Shown here: in pieces, positions 9,977-18,610 of the stretch
Layout of the letters: the number at the start of each line of letters is the position of its first letter
How positions within the stretch are numbered: position 1 is the first letter of the stretch
Source: Trachelipus rathkii
Taxonomy: Eukaryota > Arthropoda > Malacostraca > Isopoda > Trachelipodidae
Reading direction: 5' to 3'
NCBI GenBank assembly: GCA_015478945.1
Contig: JABUQX010002232.1
Location: forward strand, 1-64,000
DNA: 64,000 bases
The notes under the pieces: model-generated
What the model was told of the DNA's origin: nothing
The model's input: only the letters and a program-made list of their open reading frames with translations
The model's database searches: none
Program-made: the position numbers and the translations under genes

Positions 9977-10195
9977 ATGAATCATACTGTCGTAAACGAT
10001 TGGAGGAAACATTGTAAAAACGCGCTGGGTACAAATTTCAAAGATCTAATTAAAGTTTCTGAAACCCAGATTATAAATAATAATATTAATTTAGCGTTCA
10101 TCACCTGCCTGTCTTTCTTCGGTTTCGTCTTTATTATCGTCCTCTGTTTCCAGTACAGGAAAAAATTAAAAATCGAGTCCGATAAAGTAGTTTGA
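9977..10195 (+). CDS. Small single-pass membrane protein, 72 aa
   Basis: One hydrophobic segment at about residues 39-58 is followed by YRKKLK, which predicts a cytosolic C-terminus and an exposed N-terminal domain of about 38 residues. There is no cleavable signal peptide. Its size and topology are typical of small virion-envelope or ER-resident viral proteins. It has an upstream AT-rich leader (ATATATAA) and an AATAAA overlapping its end at 10197. It sits between two unrelated soluble proteins. The family is not recognised. Confidence 0.75.
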   Translation: MNHTVVNDWRKHCKNALGTNFKDLIKVSETQIINNNINLAFITCLSFFGFVFIIVLCFQYRKKLKIESDKVV

Positions 10196-10196
10196 A

Positions 10197-10202
10197 AATA
10201 AA
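10197..10202 (+). terminator. AATAAA polyadenylation signal
   Basis: Begins two bases after the TGA of the 72-residue membrane protein. Confidence 0.55.
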
Positions 10203-10265
10203 TCTAAGTTTTTAAGAAAAGTTTTTATATTCTTTTATTTCTTTCTCACAATAATATACGAAAAA

Positions 10266-10663
10266 ATGGACTCGAGAGAAACTCTTTCAAAATCAACAGT
10301 CGACGAAGAAGATACGTCACAGACGACCTCCGTTCCCGTTACACTCGGTATCGCGTCCGCGGAAACGTCAGCGGCTGTTGTTGCTGCTGTGACAAACGTA
10401 TATGATGATGAAGAAAAGGAATCGACCCAACACCATAGCATTAAAAGCGCTTTTACCGCAGCGAGCGTAGCTCACAAATTGAGAAAGAATCTATCCGATC
10501 CCGCCAACGCAAAAAAGAAATTTGACTATGATAATAAAATCGAAGGCGCCGCCGCTTTTAAAAATAATATTGAAGAATCGTCGCCTGAAAAAAACTTCTC
10601 TAAAGACGAACTCGCGGAAATAACGACCGCCCCTCTCGAAGAGGAAACACCGTCATCTTCGTT

Positions 10664-10705
<42 letters not shown>

Positions 10706-10892
10706 TTCATCGCCATCGTCATCGTCATCGTCTGCGAGCTCGTCACTTTCGTCGCGTTGGCCACGGTCTTCATTTACACTAGTTTCACCATCCTTATCTC
10801 CTTCACCCTCGTCTTTTTCGACCTCTAGTGGGGGGGGTTACGAAGTCGAAGAATTAGATGCCAACAATAATATTTCACGTGTTGGAGAATAA
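10266..10892 (+). CDS. Serine-rich protein, 208 aa
   Basis: The N-terminal 60 residues are Thr/Ala-rich. A helix-prone block near residues 59-95 (SAFTAASVAHKLRKNL through KKKFDYDNKIEGAAAFK) looks like the folded part. Residues about 128-190 are nearly all serine and encoded by TCG/TCA repeats, then the protein ends with a glycine run and an acidic tail. It is probably disordered and may be phosphorylated. The TCA/TCG repeat is prone to length change. Function unknown. Confidence 0.7.
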
Positions 10893-11017
10893 TTTTTGGG
10901 GGGTAAAGCGAAAAATGTAATCGATGATAAATAAATAAATTTTTTTCTGAATACTTTTTTTTACTATCACCTTTGTTCTTTCGAAAAAAAATCCAATTAA
11001 CGAATCATTTATAAGCG

Positions 11018-12538
11018 ATGGCCTCCTCCTCCGAAAAACCCACTCACACCCCTCCTAAAAAACCTCTTAGGCGCGTTGCTAACGTCTCGTCCAAAGAAAA
11101 ACTATCCGAAACCTCGCGCAAATTCGCCAATGGTTCGTCGATATGCAATAACGCCCCCATCGGCGATAGCTCAGGCGAAGAAACGGAACCCGCTAGTAAC
11201 GATTCGTCATCGGTGCGCGATTTTATGAAACACCTGCTTACCGATAACTACGATTATTGCGGATGGTGTAAAACTATTTTGAAGCAACGCTGCGGAGAGT
11301 CGCCCGAGTTCTCCGATTTGATATTCAACACGGTAAGCGTAATGATTACCACGTCCGCGAACGAAGAATATGATGAAACGCTCGCGAATAAGACCTTAAT
11401 TCACAATTTAAAGTACGGGAAAATAGTCGACTTGAACGAGGTTTCTTCCGAAGGAGATATAATTTATCGAACGTTGTCCGAAATTTTCGACGTTTTCGAC
11501 GGAAATGGTAACGGCCGACCCCCCGCATCAACAGCAGCCATAACACCCTCGAGCGCGTCGAAAGTAAATCCCAATAGTGCGATCGATATATTAAAGTGTA
11601 TATCGGAAAAGGACGTGGTAAAAAATAATCTCGTCGAGAACGCAAAAATTATCTGCTTTAATATTTGCAAATATTTTGAAAGGTGGGGCGACGAAGGCAA
11701 CGGCGAGGATGGCGGCAGCGGCGGCGATTCTTCCGTAAAAGGAAAACCCGTTGATACTGAGCAACTGGCACGGATCATCGACGTTTCTAAACGAAGCCAA
11801 GAGGACTCGATTAGGTATTTTTTTGTTCCCGTTAGCGGAGTGGTTTACAGCGCGAAAAATAGAAAGGGCGGTCGTAATTCCGTTTCGGTTTATACGATAA
11901 CGCTGCTAGGCAACGCGCGCGTCAATGATAACCTCGAAAGCTGTTTGAAAGTCAATAACGATCGCAATTTAGTGCAAGTTAATTTTTCGCCAGTATTCGA
12001 AGATTTAGCTATCGCGGAAAGGGGCGTTGGTGCGGAAACCATTATGAAATGGAAATTGGGGGTGAACACTAATTTGATGTTCGTCGATCAGATCGTAAGA
12101 GACGAAATTTACGTTCCTCGGGAAGAAGTTAGATTCTCTTCGTTTTCCGTCCGAAATTTCGTGACATTTTTAAATTTGGAAGACGAAACCGACATCATCA
12201 GCGATTTTTCTTCCACCTACGTTCCAAGGGTTGAATTTTTTAGTAGAGAGCGCTCATGGCTACGCGTTTTAGACCATTTAGTGAAAGAGAGGGTAAATGT
12301 CTTCGTGGAAGAGGAAAAGGGAAAGCTTTTCTTAGATTCGGTAAAAAAAATGTGCGAAAGAGAGAGAGCGCTGGAAATCCTGAGAAAGCGTTTTAATGAT
12401 AAGAGAAACCTCCTTTCCATTAAAAGATCTCCTTGTTTAGTTCTTAAGATGCTAATGGGAGAACGAGCTCGACAATTTTCAGACGATAATTTAACGACAT
12501 ACGTAGGAGAAATGTTTAATGGTTTCAGACGACATTAG
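11018..12538 (+). CDS. Hypothetical protein, 506 aa
   Basis: Complete gene starting at an ATG in a TATAAGCGATGG context. Residues 1-65 are a Ser/Lys/Pro-rich disordered tail. A CGWC pair and nearby cysteine (near residues 86-97) are followed by long mixed alpha/beta sequence. A glycine-rich acidic insert lies at about 230-245. The C-terminal third, with basic helices (EKMCERERALEILRKR type), is the densest predicted fold. No signal peptide or membrane segment. It is followed by the AP-1-type repeat array, not by another gene. The family is not recognised. Confidence 0.85.
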   Translation: MASSSEKPTHTPPKKPLRRVANVSSKEKLSETSRKFANGSSICNNAPIGDSSGEETEPASNDSSSVRDFMKHLLTDNYDYCGWCKTILKQRCGESPEFSDLIFNTVSVMITTSANEEYDETLANKTLIHNLKYGKIVDLNEVSSEGDIIYRTLSEIFDVFDGNGNGRPPASTAAITPSSASKVNPNSAIDILKCISEKDVVKNNLVENAKIICFNICKYFERWGDEGNGEDGGSGGDSSVKGKPVDTEQLARIIDVSKRSQEDSIRYFFVPVSGVVYSAKNRKGGRNSVSVYTITLLGNARVNDNLESCLKVNNDRNLVQVNFSPVFEDLAIAERGVGAETIMKWKLGVNTNLMFVDQIVRDEIYVPREEVRFSSFSVRNFVTFLNLEDETDIISDFSSTYVPRVEFFSRERSWLRVLDHLVKERVNVFVEEEKGKLFLDSVKKMCERERALEILRKRFNDKRNLLSIKRSPCLVLKMLMGERARQFSDDNLTTYVGEMFNGFRRH

Positions 12539-13946
12539 GTGTCTTTTTATTTAAAATTTAATATTTTTTTTTATAAATTTGTACGTTTTATTTCCTTATA
12601 GTGTTTACAGTTTGCTTATATTTATTTCAGGTTAATAAAAATTGCTAAGTAAAATCATTTATTTTGAACCATTTTCGGTACAAAGATGTCAACAGATAAA
12701 AAATAAAAATGTAATAAGAAAGTAACAATAATATGTTTCCTACGAGGAAAAATAATATTTTTTAAAAAAGAAAAGAAAAACATAAAAGTTGCATCACGAT
12801 TTCAATCATCGAAATATGCACGAGAAATTCGTTGTTAATACGCACGCACGCTCGCTCGCTACAGAAAAATATATTTTTTAAAGATAAAAACAATTATTGA
12901 ACCATTTTTCTTATAAATGACTCATCGTAGAAATACGCACGAGTAATTTTAAACAAATAAATAATATTAATTTTTTTATAAAGAAACAGGTTGCATCTTG
13001 TTCTTGTAATGAGTCATCATTAAAATATACGTGATTAATTATTTCTTTTGATCGCCCTTTAGTTTTTAAAATAAAAAAATAATAATATAATTATTTAAAA
13101 AAAAAAAAACAGGTTGCGTGAGTCATCATAAAAATATGCAGAGCTAATTATTTCTTTCGATCGCGCTTTAGTTTTAAAAATAAATAAATAATAATATTAT
13201 TAATGTTCAAAAATAAAAAAATAGGGGATATGAGTCATCATTAAAATATGCGGAACTGATTATTTCTTTCGATCGAGCTTTAGTTTTTAAAATAAATAAA
13301 TAAAAATATTAATAATTTTCAAAAAAGAAACAAGTTACACGAGTCATCATTAAAATATGCGGATCTAAATATTTCTTTCGCGGCACGCGCTTTAATTTTT
13401 ATACGAGTAAATTTTATTATCATTTTTCCAAAAACGAAACAAATATTGCACCTCGTTCTTATAATGAATCATTTTCAAAATATAAAGTTCTTTCGCGCGC
13501 GCGCTTTTAATATTTGCGATGGAATAAATATATTTTGGCGTTAAGAAAACAATATTTTTTTTTAATTTTTTTATTTTATTTTATAATAACAAAAATTATG
13601 ATTAATACGTCGGATCGCACACCTGCGAATTTGATGCTGATGCTGATGCGTGCGAAAATTTGATATAAAAGGAGAAAGAAATCGTAATCGATATCAGATA
13701 AGCTCGGTGATTAAAATAGATCTTGGACGTTCCAGAAGAAGAAGAATTAGAATTTGCATCACTCTCGTTGTCATGTTAATCCTTCTCGATATCGCCTACT
13801 ACACGTACATAAAGTAAAGAGGTTCGAGTTTCTCTCGGGATAGTAAAATAATAATTTCTTATTTCAAATTGTCCTCCGAATCTACGTAATTAATAAAACG
13901 GAACTTATAATTTTTTTTATATAGATCGTTCCTTACGCGAAGAAGC
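12539..13946. other. Intergenic region holding a small hr-like array
   Basis: 1.4 kb without a gene. Most of it (12.80-13.49 kb) is the repeat array described separately. The last 450 bp hold ordinary AT-rich sequence upstream of the coiled-coil gene, including a GATATAAAAGG TATA-like box near 13664. Confidence 0.6.
12795..13490. repeat. Array of about seven 110-bp direct repeats with AP-1-type sites
   Basis: A degenerate core, GAGTCATCATTAAAATATGC, recurs at about 12804, 12918, 13011, 13120, 13232, 13341 and 13465. It is followed each time by a TTATTTCTTTCGATCG(A/C)GCTTTAGTTTTT-like tail. The copies at 12918, 13011, 13120 and 13232 contain TGA(C/G)TCA, the AP-1/bZIP consensus. Baculovirus hr enhancers also carry bZIP-type sites, so an enhancer or origin role is plausible. 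The repeats differ from the 850-bp array. Confidence 0.75.
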
Positions 13947-15443
13947 ATGGAGTTCCACACCAGATGTTTTTTTTCTAAAATAAGGCCGCTAAATGTCAAT
14001 CAGTCGGACGAAGAGGAAGAGGCGGGCTACGGAGTGAACGTTGAAAGAACCCGAAGAACAAATATTAACGATAAATTGAAAAAATTAGAAGAGGAGATTT
14101 CAAAAATTCAAAAAGAAAGTAAAAATTTGGGTATAGTTAAAAAAAGTGAACTTGAAAATAAAAGGCAAACTAATAATAATTTTAATATGAACAGCGGTGT
14201 AGACGAAGAATCCCAACGAACGATTCTCAAGACGAGTTCCCGAGAATACGACCCCAACGCCTTCGAACCTTGTTCCGATAAAAATGAATCCTTAGTGCTT
14301 AAAGCCTTAAATAATTCTCGCAATAATTCGAGGAAATTAGAAAAGAACACTAATGATATCGAGGAACTAAAAAAACGACTGAACGAAAAATCGAACTTGA
14401 TCTTAAAAATGGAGGAAGAACTAAATCTTTTGAAATCTTTCCTATGTAATCAAATTTCTACCCCAGCGGAGAATATATCTATTCCTAGGGACAATAAAAC
14501 TTTCACGAACCATCCTATTATTATTACTACTGCTGCTACTGCTGCTACTACTAGTACTACTACTTCCACCTCTGAATTAAGTTCCACTTCTGAATTAAGT
14601 AAACAAAATTCGTCTATCGGTGTATTGATGATACCCTTAGAAAAGACAGCAACAGCATCATCATCATACTCAACTAAGGCGGCTCGCGATTCGAGTTTTA
14701 AAGTCGAAAAAAGAATACATAATTCAACAAATTTACCACCGAGCAAGAGAAAACACTTAATGGACCGCGATCAGGAACAATACTTAAATCTTGAGGAAAT
14801 AAATCGGGATGCGTTTTCCTACGCTCCTATAGCCCGAAGACAACAACGATGCAAAACTACAAGCGAAGTTGAAAATCACGAGTCTTCTTCCTTCGGAATC
14901 ATTCTATATCATTATTCAATCGAAAAAAAGAACGACGTTGAATGTTTTAAGAAAAGCGTGGAATGTTTCGTCAATGAATTAGAGAGACGTTGCAATAATA
15001 AAAAACTACCGAAATATTTTCGGGCTACTGAATTCGACGACACGAGCCATTCAGCGCTCCTAGAATTTCGTACTCGCCTCGAGCGAGATATATTTTACTT
15101 CGTAAGTAAATATTACTATATCTCAAGGCGCGAAGAACCGTTAATCGAGCTGTATGACCCGATGGAAGCCAGATTCGAGTTATACCAACATTTAAAACGA
15201 CAGAAGAGCCAGAGAATAATTTTAAATTTTTCTTACGAGTGGGGCACTAATGAATTTCAAATAACATTTTCTGGAGACCCACATCTCAGCACTCATACGG
15301 TTTCTTCCATCACAGATTACGTGGAATTACTGAATCGTCCAACAATATTAGGACAGCTAAGGCCCGCTGCTATTCCTCCTCCTCCTCCTAATACCTGGAA
15401 TTATCGCCACTATCAACAAAGGGGAGGTTATTGGGCTCACTAA
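13947..15443 (+). CDS. Coiled-coil protein with unknown C-terminal domain, 498 aa
   Basis: Two heptad-rich helices are visible, about residues 30-52 (LKKLEEEISKIQKE) and 137-166 (IEELKKRLNEKSN and following), which predict oligomerisation. A Thr/Ser-rich linker of trinucleotide-derived runs covers about 193-225. The last 180 residues form a compact aromatic-rich domain with many Tyr and Phe, ending in a PPPPP stretch and YWAH. No signal peptide. It precedes the WASP-like gene on the same strand by about 300 bp and could be a partner, but only proximity suggests that. Confidence 0.8.
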   Translation: MEFHTRCFFSKIRPLNVNQSDEEEEAGYGVNVERTRRTNINDKLKKLEEEISKIQKESKNLGIVKKSELENKRQTNNNFNMNSGVDEESQRTILKTSSREYDPNAFEPCSDKNESLVLKALNNSRNNSRKLEKNTNDIEELKKRLNEKSNLILKMEEELNLLKSFLCNQISTPAENISIPRDNKTFTNHPIIITTAATAATTSTTTSTSELSSTSELSKQNSSIGVLMIPLEKTATASSSYSTKAARDSSFKVEKRIHNSTNLPPSKRKHLMDRDQEQYLNLEEINRDAFSYAPIARRQQRCKTTSEVENHESSSFGIILYHYSIEKKNDVECFKKSVECFVNELERRCNNKKLPKYFRATEFDDTSHSALLEFRTRLERDIFYFVSKYYYISRREEPLIELYDPMEARFELYQHLKRQKSQRIILNFSYEWGTNEFQITFSGDPHLSTHTVSSITDYVELLNRPTILGQLRPAAIPPPPPNTWNYRHYQQRGGYWAH

Positions 15444-15737
15444 TTATTAATTTATTATAATAGATGATTAAATATATTATTATATTTTATAAAAGGTATT
15501 TCATATGACCGCATTTTTATTTCAAAAAAGTATTTTCTTATACTATTCTTTTTACGATAGCATCTTTTTCTTCGAGGTAAATAAACATATCACCACTGAT
15601 ATAACAGATTTCATCATCGTTTATTTTTATATCGTTTTTGTTACACCACTGTAATAAATATAAATAAAAAATATATTTTTTTTATTTATTTTAATATCCT
15701 TGCTTTCAATACTTCTACTACCCCTAATGCCACCACG

Positions 15738-18440
15738 ATGACGAATTTTAGGAAAAATAATCTTTATATAAAAAGCCTCGACGAGAATTTCAACAAATTT
15801 GTTTGTAACGAGCATCGCGAATACGATAGGAAGAGGATTATTCTTTACTGTTCAGTTATAAACAACATTCTCGGCAAAATACGGGAGATTAAAAACTCGT
15901 TCGGGGAGAAAGACGACGACGAGACCGACGATTTTTTTGAAAATGTTATCACCAAATATCTTCACGGGGTTCACGATCCTTCGCGGTTATATAAATTAAT
16001 GGATTGTCTCTCGGATTCAACGATAAATATCGTAAATATTATTCGTCCCGATAGCGCGCACCACCACCACCAACTATTTTTATCGCCCGGCGGAACTAGC
16101 TGGATAAGCGGTTTGGGCGAGGGGGCGTTAAACAGCGAAAGAGTTCGATTGCTGAACCAGTTATTCGGAAACGGCGAGGCCGCTGACGAAAGCCCTCCCC
16201 TACCCCCGGTTAATAGCTATATCGGGGCCGGGAAATTTGAGCGGTCTAACGCGTTTATAACTCTTTACGCCTTACTTAAAGAGGAACTCGGCGTTGACCG
16301 AAAATTGAGCGAGCGGTATAGCGTAAAGTACGAAATATTCAAACGGTCCTCGAACGAACGGCGTAGCGATAACGACTCGATCGATATTTTCCCGAGGTCG
16401 ATTCGAGTAAGAGAAAGGGATCTTAGGAATTTTCATATGTTGACCCAAAAAAAATTTTACGAAGTCCTAACCTCTCCCAGTGTCGCTATTTACGATATGT
16501 ACGAAGTTATGAAAAGCGACCTCATATTTTCTTTCGCCTTCGAGTTCACCGTGGAGTTGAAACGACTGAATAACGAAAAGGAATTCGCGTCGTTGCCCCG
16601 ATGGGAGGGGCGCGATCAAAACTATTACTACCGCAGCTTGCCGCCGCCGATCTTGGTTGGACTCTTGAAAGACGCGGAAACGTTTTACGAATATTTTAAA
16701 GGTACGAATCTCGAGAGAAACGAATTGATAATGTCGTGCGAGAAATTGCTCCGACAGTACTCGAAATTAAACGAGAACGTTTCCTATTTAGGGGCTAACT
16801 TTATTCTCGGTTCGGATAGAATCATCGTGACCACTTTAAATTTAATCGAAAACGAATTACTAAGGTATAAGAACACGTTGTTGACGATCAACCTGGAAAA
16901 GTTTTTTTCCGCCAAAGGTTTAAAACGAAAGCGTGAGATTGTAGGTGATGAAGACGACGACGACGACGACGAAGAAGAAGAAGAAGAAGAGGAAGATGGC
17001 GCGTATTCATCATCGTCGTCGACGTCGATAAATGAGACCCGCCGGCGACCACTGCAGCAACGACGAAATCAAAAGTCGCCGCGACAGCCAATTTCGAAGA
17101 AATTTAAGAAAAGTAATAGTGAAATCGATGATAATAAACAAAATAAGAAATTTAAACAAAATGAGGAAACCTCTCCAACCATTTTTTCGGCTGAAAATGA
17201 AAACGCGACGAAAACGAACCGGCTCTCAGAGGATAAAGAAAAAAGATCGGAAGAAGAAAAAGAGCTTGACCTTAACGGAGAGAGATATTCGCATCATAGA
17301 GATGTTTCTTCGAGAAAATCGCGTAATAAAACCTTGCCTTCTGAGGTCACTCTTACGCAAACTCACGAGGGCAGCAACCAGCAGCACTTATCGGCGGAAA
17401 TTAATGAGGAAAATCTTAAGTCACCTAGTATGCGGCGGGGACGAGATGTACAAAACGAGGGAGGAGGAGAATTCGAGGAGAAGGGAGGAAAGCTAGGAAG
17501 AAAAACGACTAATCCTCCGAATCATTATATTTTTCCTGACCGGAGTAAATCTTCGCAGTCGAACGTTCTTCCACCGCCTACAATTCGTTCATCCGAGATC
17601 GAAAAAGGTTTGTACTCGCAAAACACTCATTCGGAAAATGAACATTTTCCACCCGCATTGATGCTATCGCAGCATCCGTCACCATCATTATCTCCAAGAA
17701 AGTCAGAAATATCTTCAACCTCGTATCGACCGATGCCAAAACCTACATCGGAACTACCCCAGGTGATTTTATCATCGCCGCCGCCGCCACCCTCACAGAC
17801 GTCCCTATTCGCCACAACAACAACATCATCAATTATTGTCAATACTCAGCAAGACGAAGATTCCCTAAATCAACCACCGCCTCCGCCTCCGCCTCCGCCT
17901 CCGCCTCTGCCTCCGCCACCTCCGACACCGCTGTCTACAACATCGATAATAATCGATTCACCATCAGACGAAGTTTCCCTTAATGAAACGATCCAAAGCG
18001 AAATAGAATCGCTAAACGCATATAGTTTATCCTCAACGGAAGAATCGACGAAATCCGGTTCAATTAAAAAAAGGCTCGGTCGCGGTCGCAAAATACTAAG
18101 CTGGATGAAACCAGGAAAAACGAATAAAGCGAAGACGCAGACTCCTCCTTCGAGTGATCAAAGGGAGTTGACCCAGTTCGATGTAAAAGGATTGGAAAAA
18201 CCGGCGACGACAATTGACGAGGAGCCGAAAACCGACTTAATTACGAACGTACTTAATTTTGATAAAAGACGTTTAAAAAAGGTATCTCCTTCGGAGAAAG
18301 AAGGTAAAGTTTATGAAAATGACGATTTCACGAATAGTTTTTTCGACACTATGGAAAAAAGGCGTAAGGCGTTTGCGGGCTCCCCTACGGAAGAGGGAAA
18401 AAAAGAAGAAGACGAAAGGGAATGGAACGACGACGATTAA
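15738..18440 (+). CDS. WASP-like Arp2/3 activator candidate (Pro-rich, WH2, CA), 900 aa
   Basis: Domain order: a unique N-terminal region (1-400), an Asp/Glu run (about 405-420), a Lys/Ser-rich disordered linker, a polyproline tract (about 713-733) and then a C-terminal VCA-like module. A WH2-type actin-binding helix plus LKKV-box is visible as DLITNVLNFDKRRLKKV at 833-849. The connector MEKRRKAF begins at 872, and the protein ends in an acidic tail with a single tryptophan, EREWNDDD. In WASP/N-WASP this order binds G-actin and Arp2/3 and nucleates branched actin, and baculovirus P78/83 works the same way. No WH1 or GTPase-binding domain is visible, so activity may be constitutive. AATAAA overlaps the stop. 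Confidence 0.85.
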   Translation: MTNFRKNNLYIKSLDENFNKFVCNEHREYDRKRIILYCSVINNILGKIREIKNSFGEKDDDETDDFFENVITKYLHGVHDPSRLYKLMDCLSDSTINIVNIIRPDSAHHHHQLFLSPGGTSWISGLGEGALNSERVRLLNQLFGNGEAADESPPLPPVNSYIGAGKFERSNAFITLYALLKEELGVDRKLSERYSVKYEIFKRSSNERRSDNDSIDIFPRSIRVRERDLRNFHMLTQKKFYEVLTSPSVAIYDMYEVMKSDLIFSFAFEFTVELKRLNNEKEFASLPRWEGRDQNYYYRSLPPPILVGLLKDAETFYEYFKGTNLERNELIMSCEKLLRQYSKLNENVSYLGANFILGSDRIIVTTLNLIENELLRYKNTLLTINLEKFFSAKGLKRKREIVGDEDDDDDDEEEEEEEEDGAYSSSSSTSINETRRRPLQQRRNQKSPRQPISKKFKKSNSEIDDNKQNKKFKQNEETSPTIFSAENENATKTNRLSEDKEKRSEEEKELDLNGERYSHHRDVSSRKSRNKTLPSEVTLTQTHEGSNQQHLSAEINEENLKSPSMRRGRDVQNEGGGEFEEKGGKLGRKTTNPPNHYIFPDRSKSSQSNVLPPPTIRSSEIEKGLYSQNTHSENEHFPPALMLSQHPSPSLSPRKSEISSTSYRPMPKPTSELPQVILSSPPPPPSQTSLFATTTTSSIIVNTQQDEDSLNQPPPPPPPPPPPLPPPPPTPLSTTSIIIDSPSDEVSLNETIQSEIESLNAYSLSSTEESTKSGSIKKRLGRGRKILSWMKPGKTNKAKTQTPPSSDQRELTQFDVKGLEKPATTIDEEPKTDLITNVLNFDKRRLKKVSPSEKEGKVYENDDFTNSFFDTMEKRRKAFAGSPTEEGKKEEDEREWNDDD

Positions 18441-18444
18441 TAAA
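18439..18444 (+). terminator. AATAAA overlapping the stop codon
   Basis: The signal overlaps the TAA of the WASP-like gene. The next gene converges from the minus strand and ends at 18611. Confidence 0.55.
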
Positions 18445-18610
18445 TGAAATTTTTAACAAAAAATATATTTTCAATTTAGTGAAAGCAATAAACGATATTC
18501 ATTCGATAAAAAAAAAATTTTTTTAACCACATCTCCATTTACATTTTAGGTATATAAATAAAATTGACAGCTTTTGGCGTAAAATCTTTATTATTTTTTA
18601 AACCTTTTTT

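Noticed and set aside
16888..17496. Frames overlapping the WASP-like gene on both strands
   Set aside because: Shadows of biased GAC/GAA/TCG codons in the real gene.
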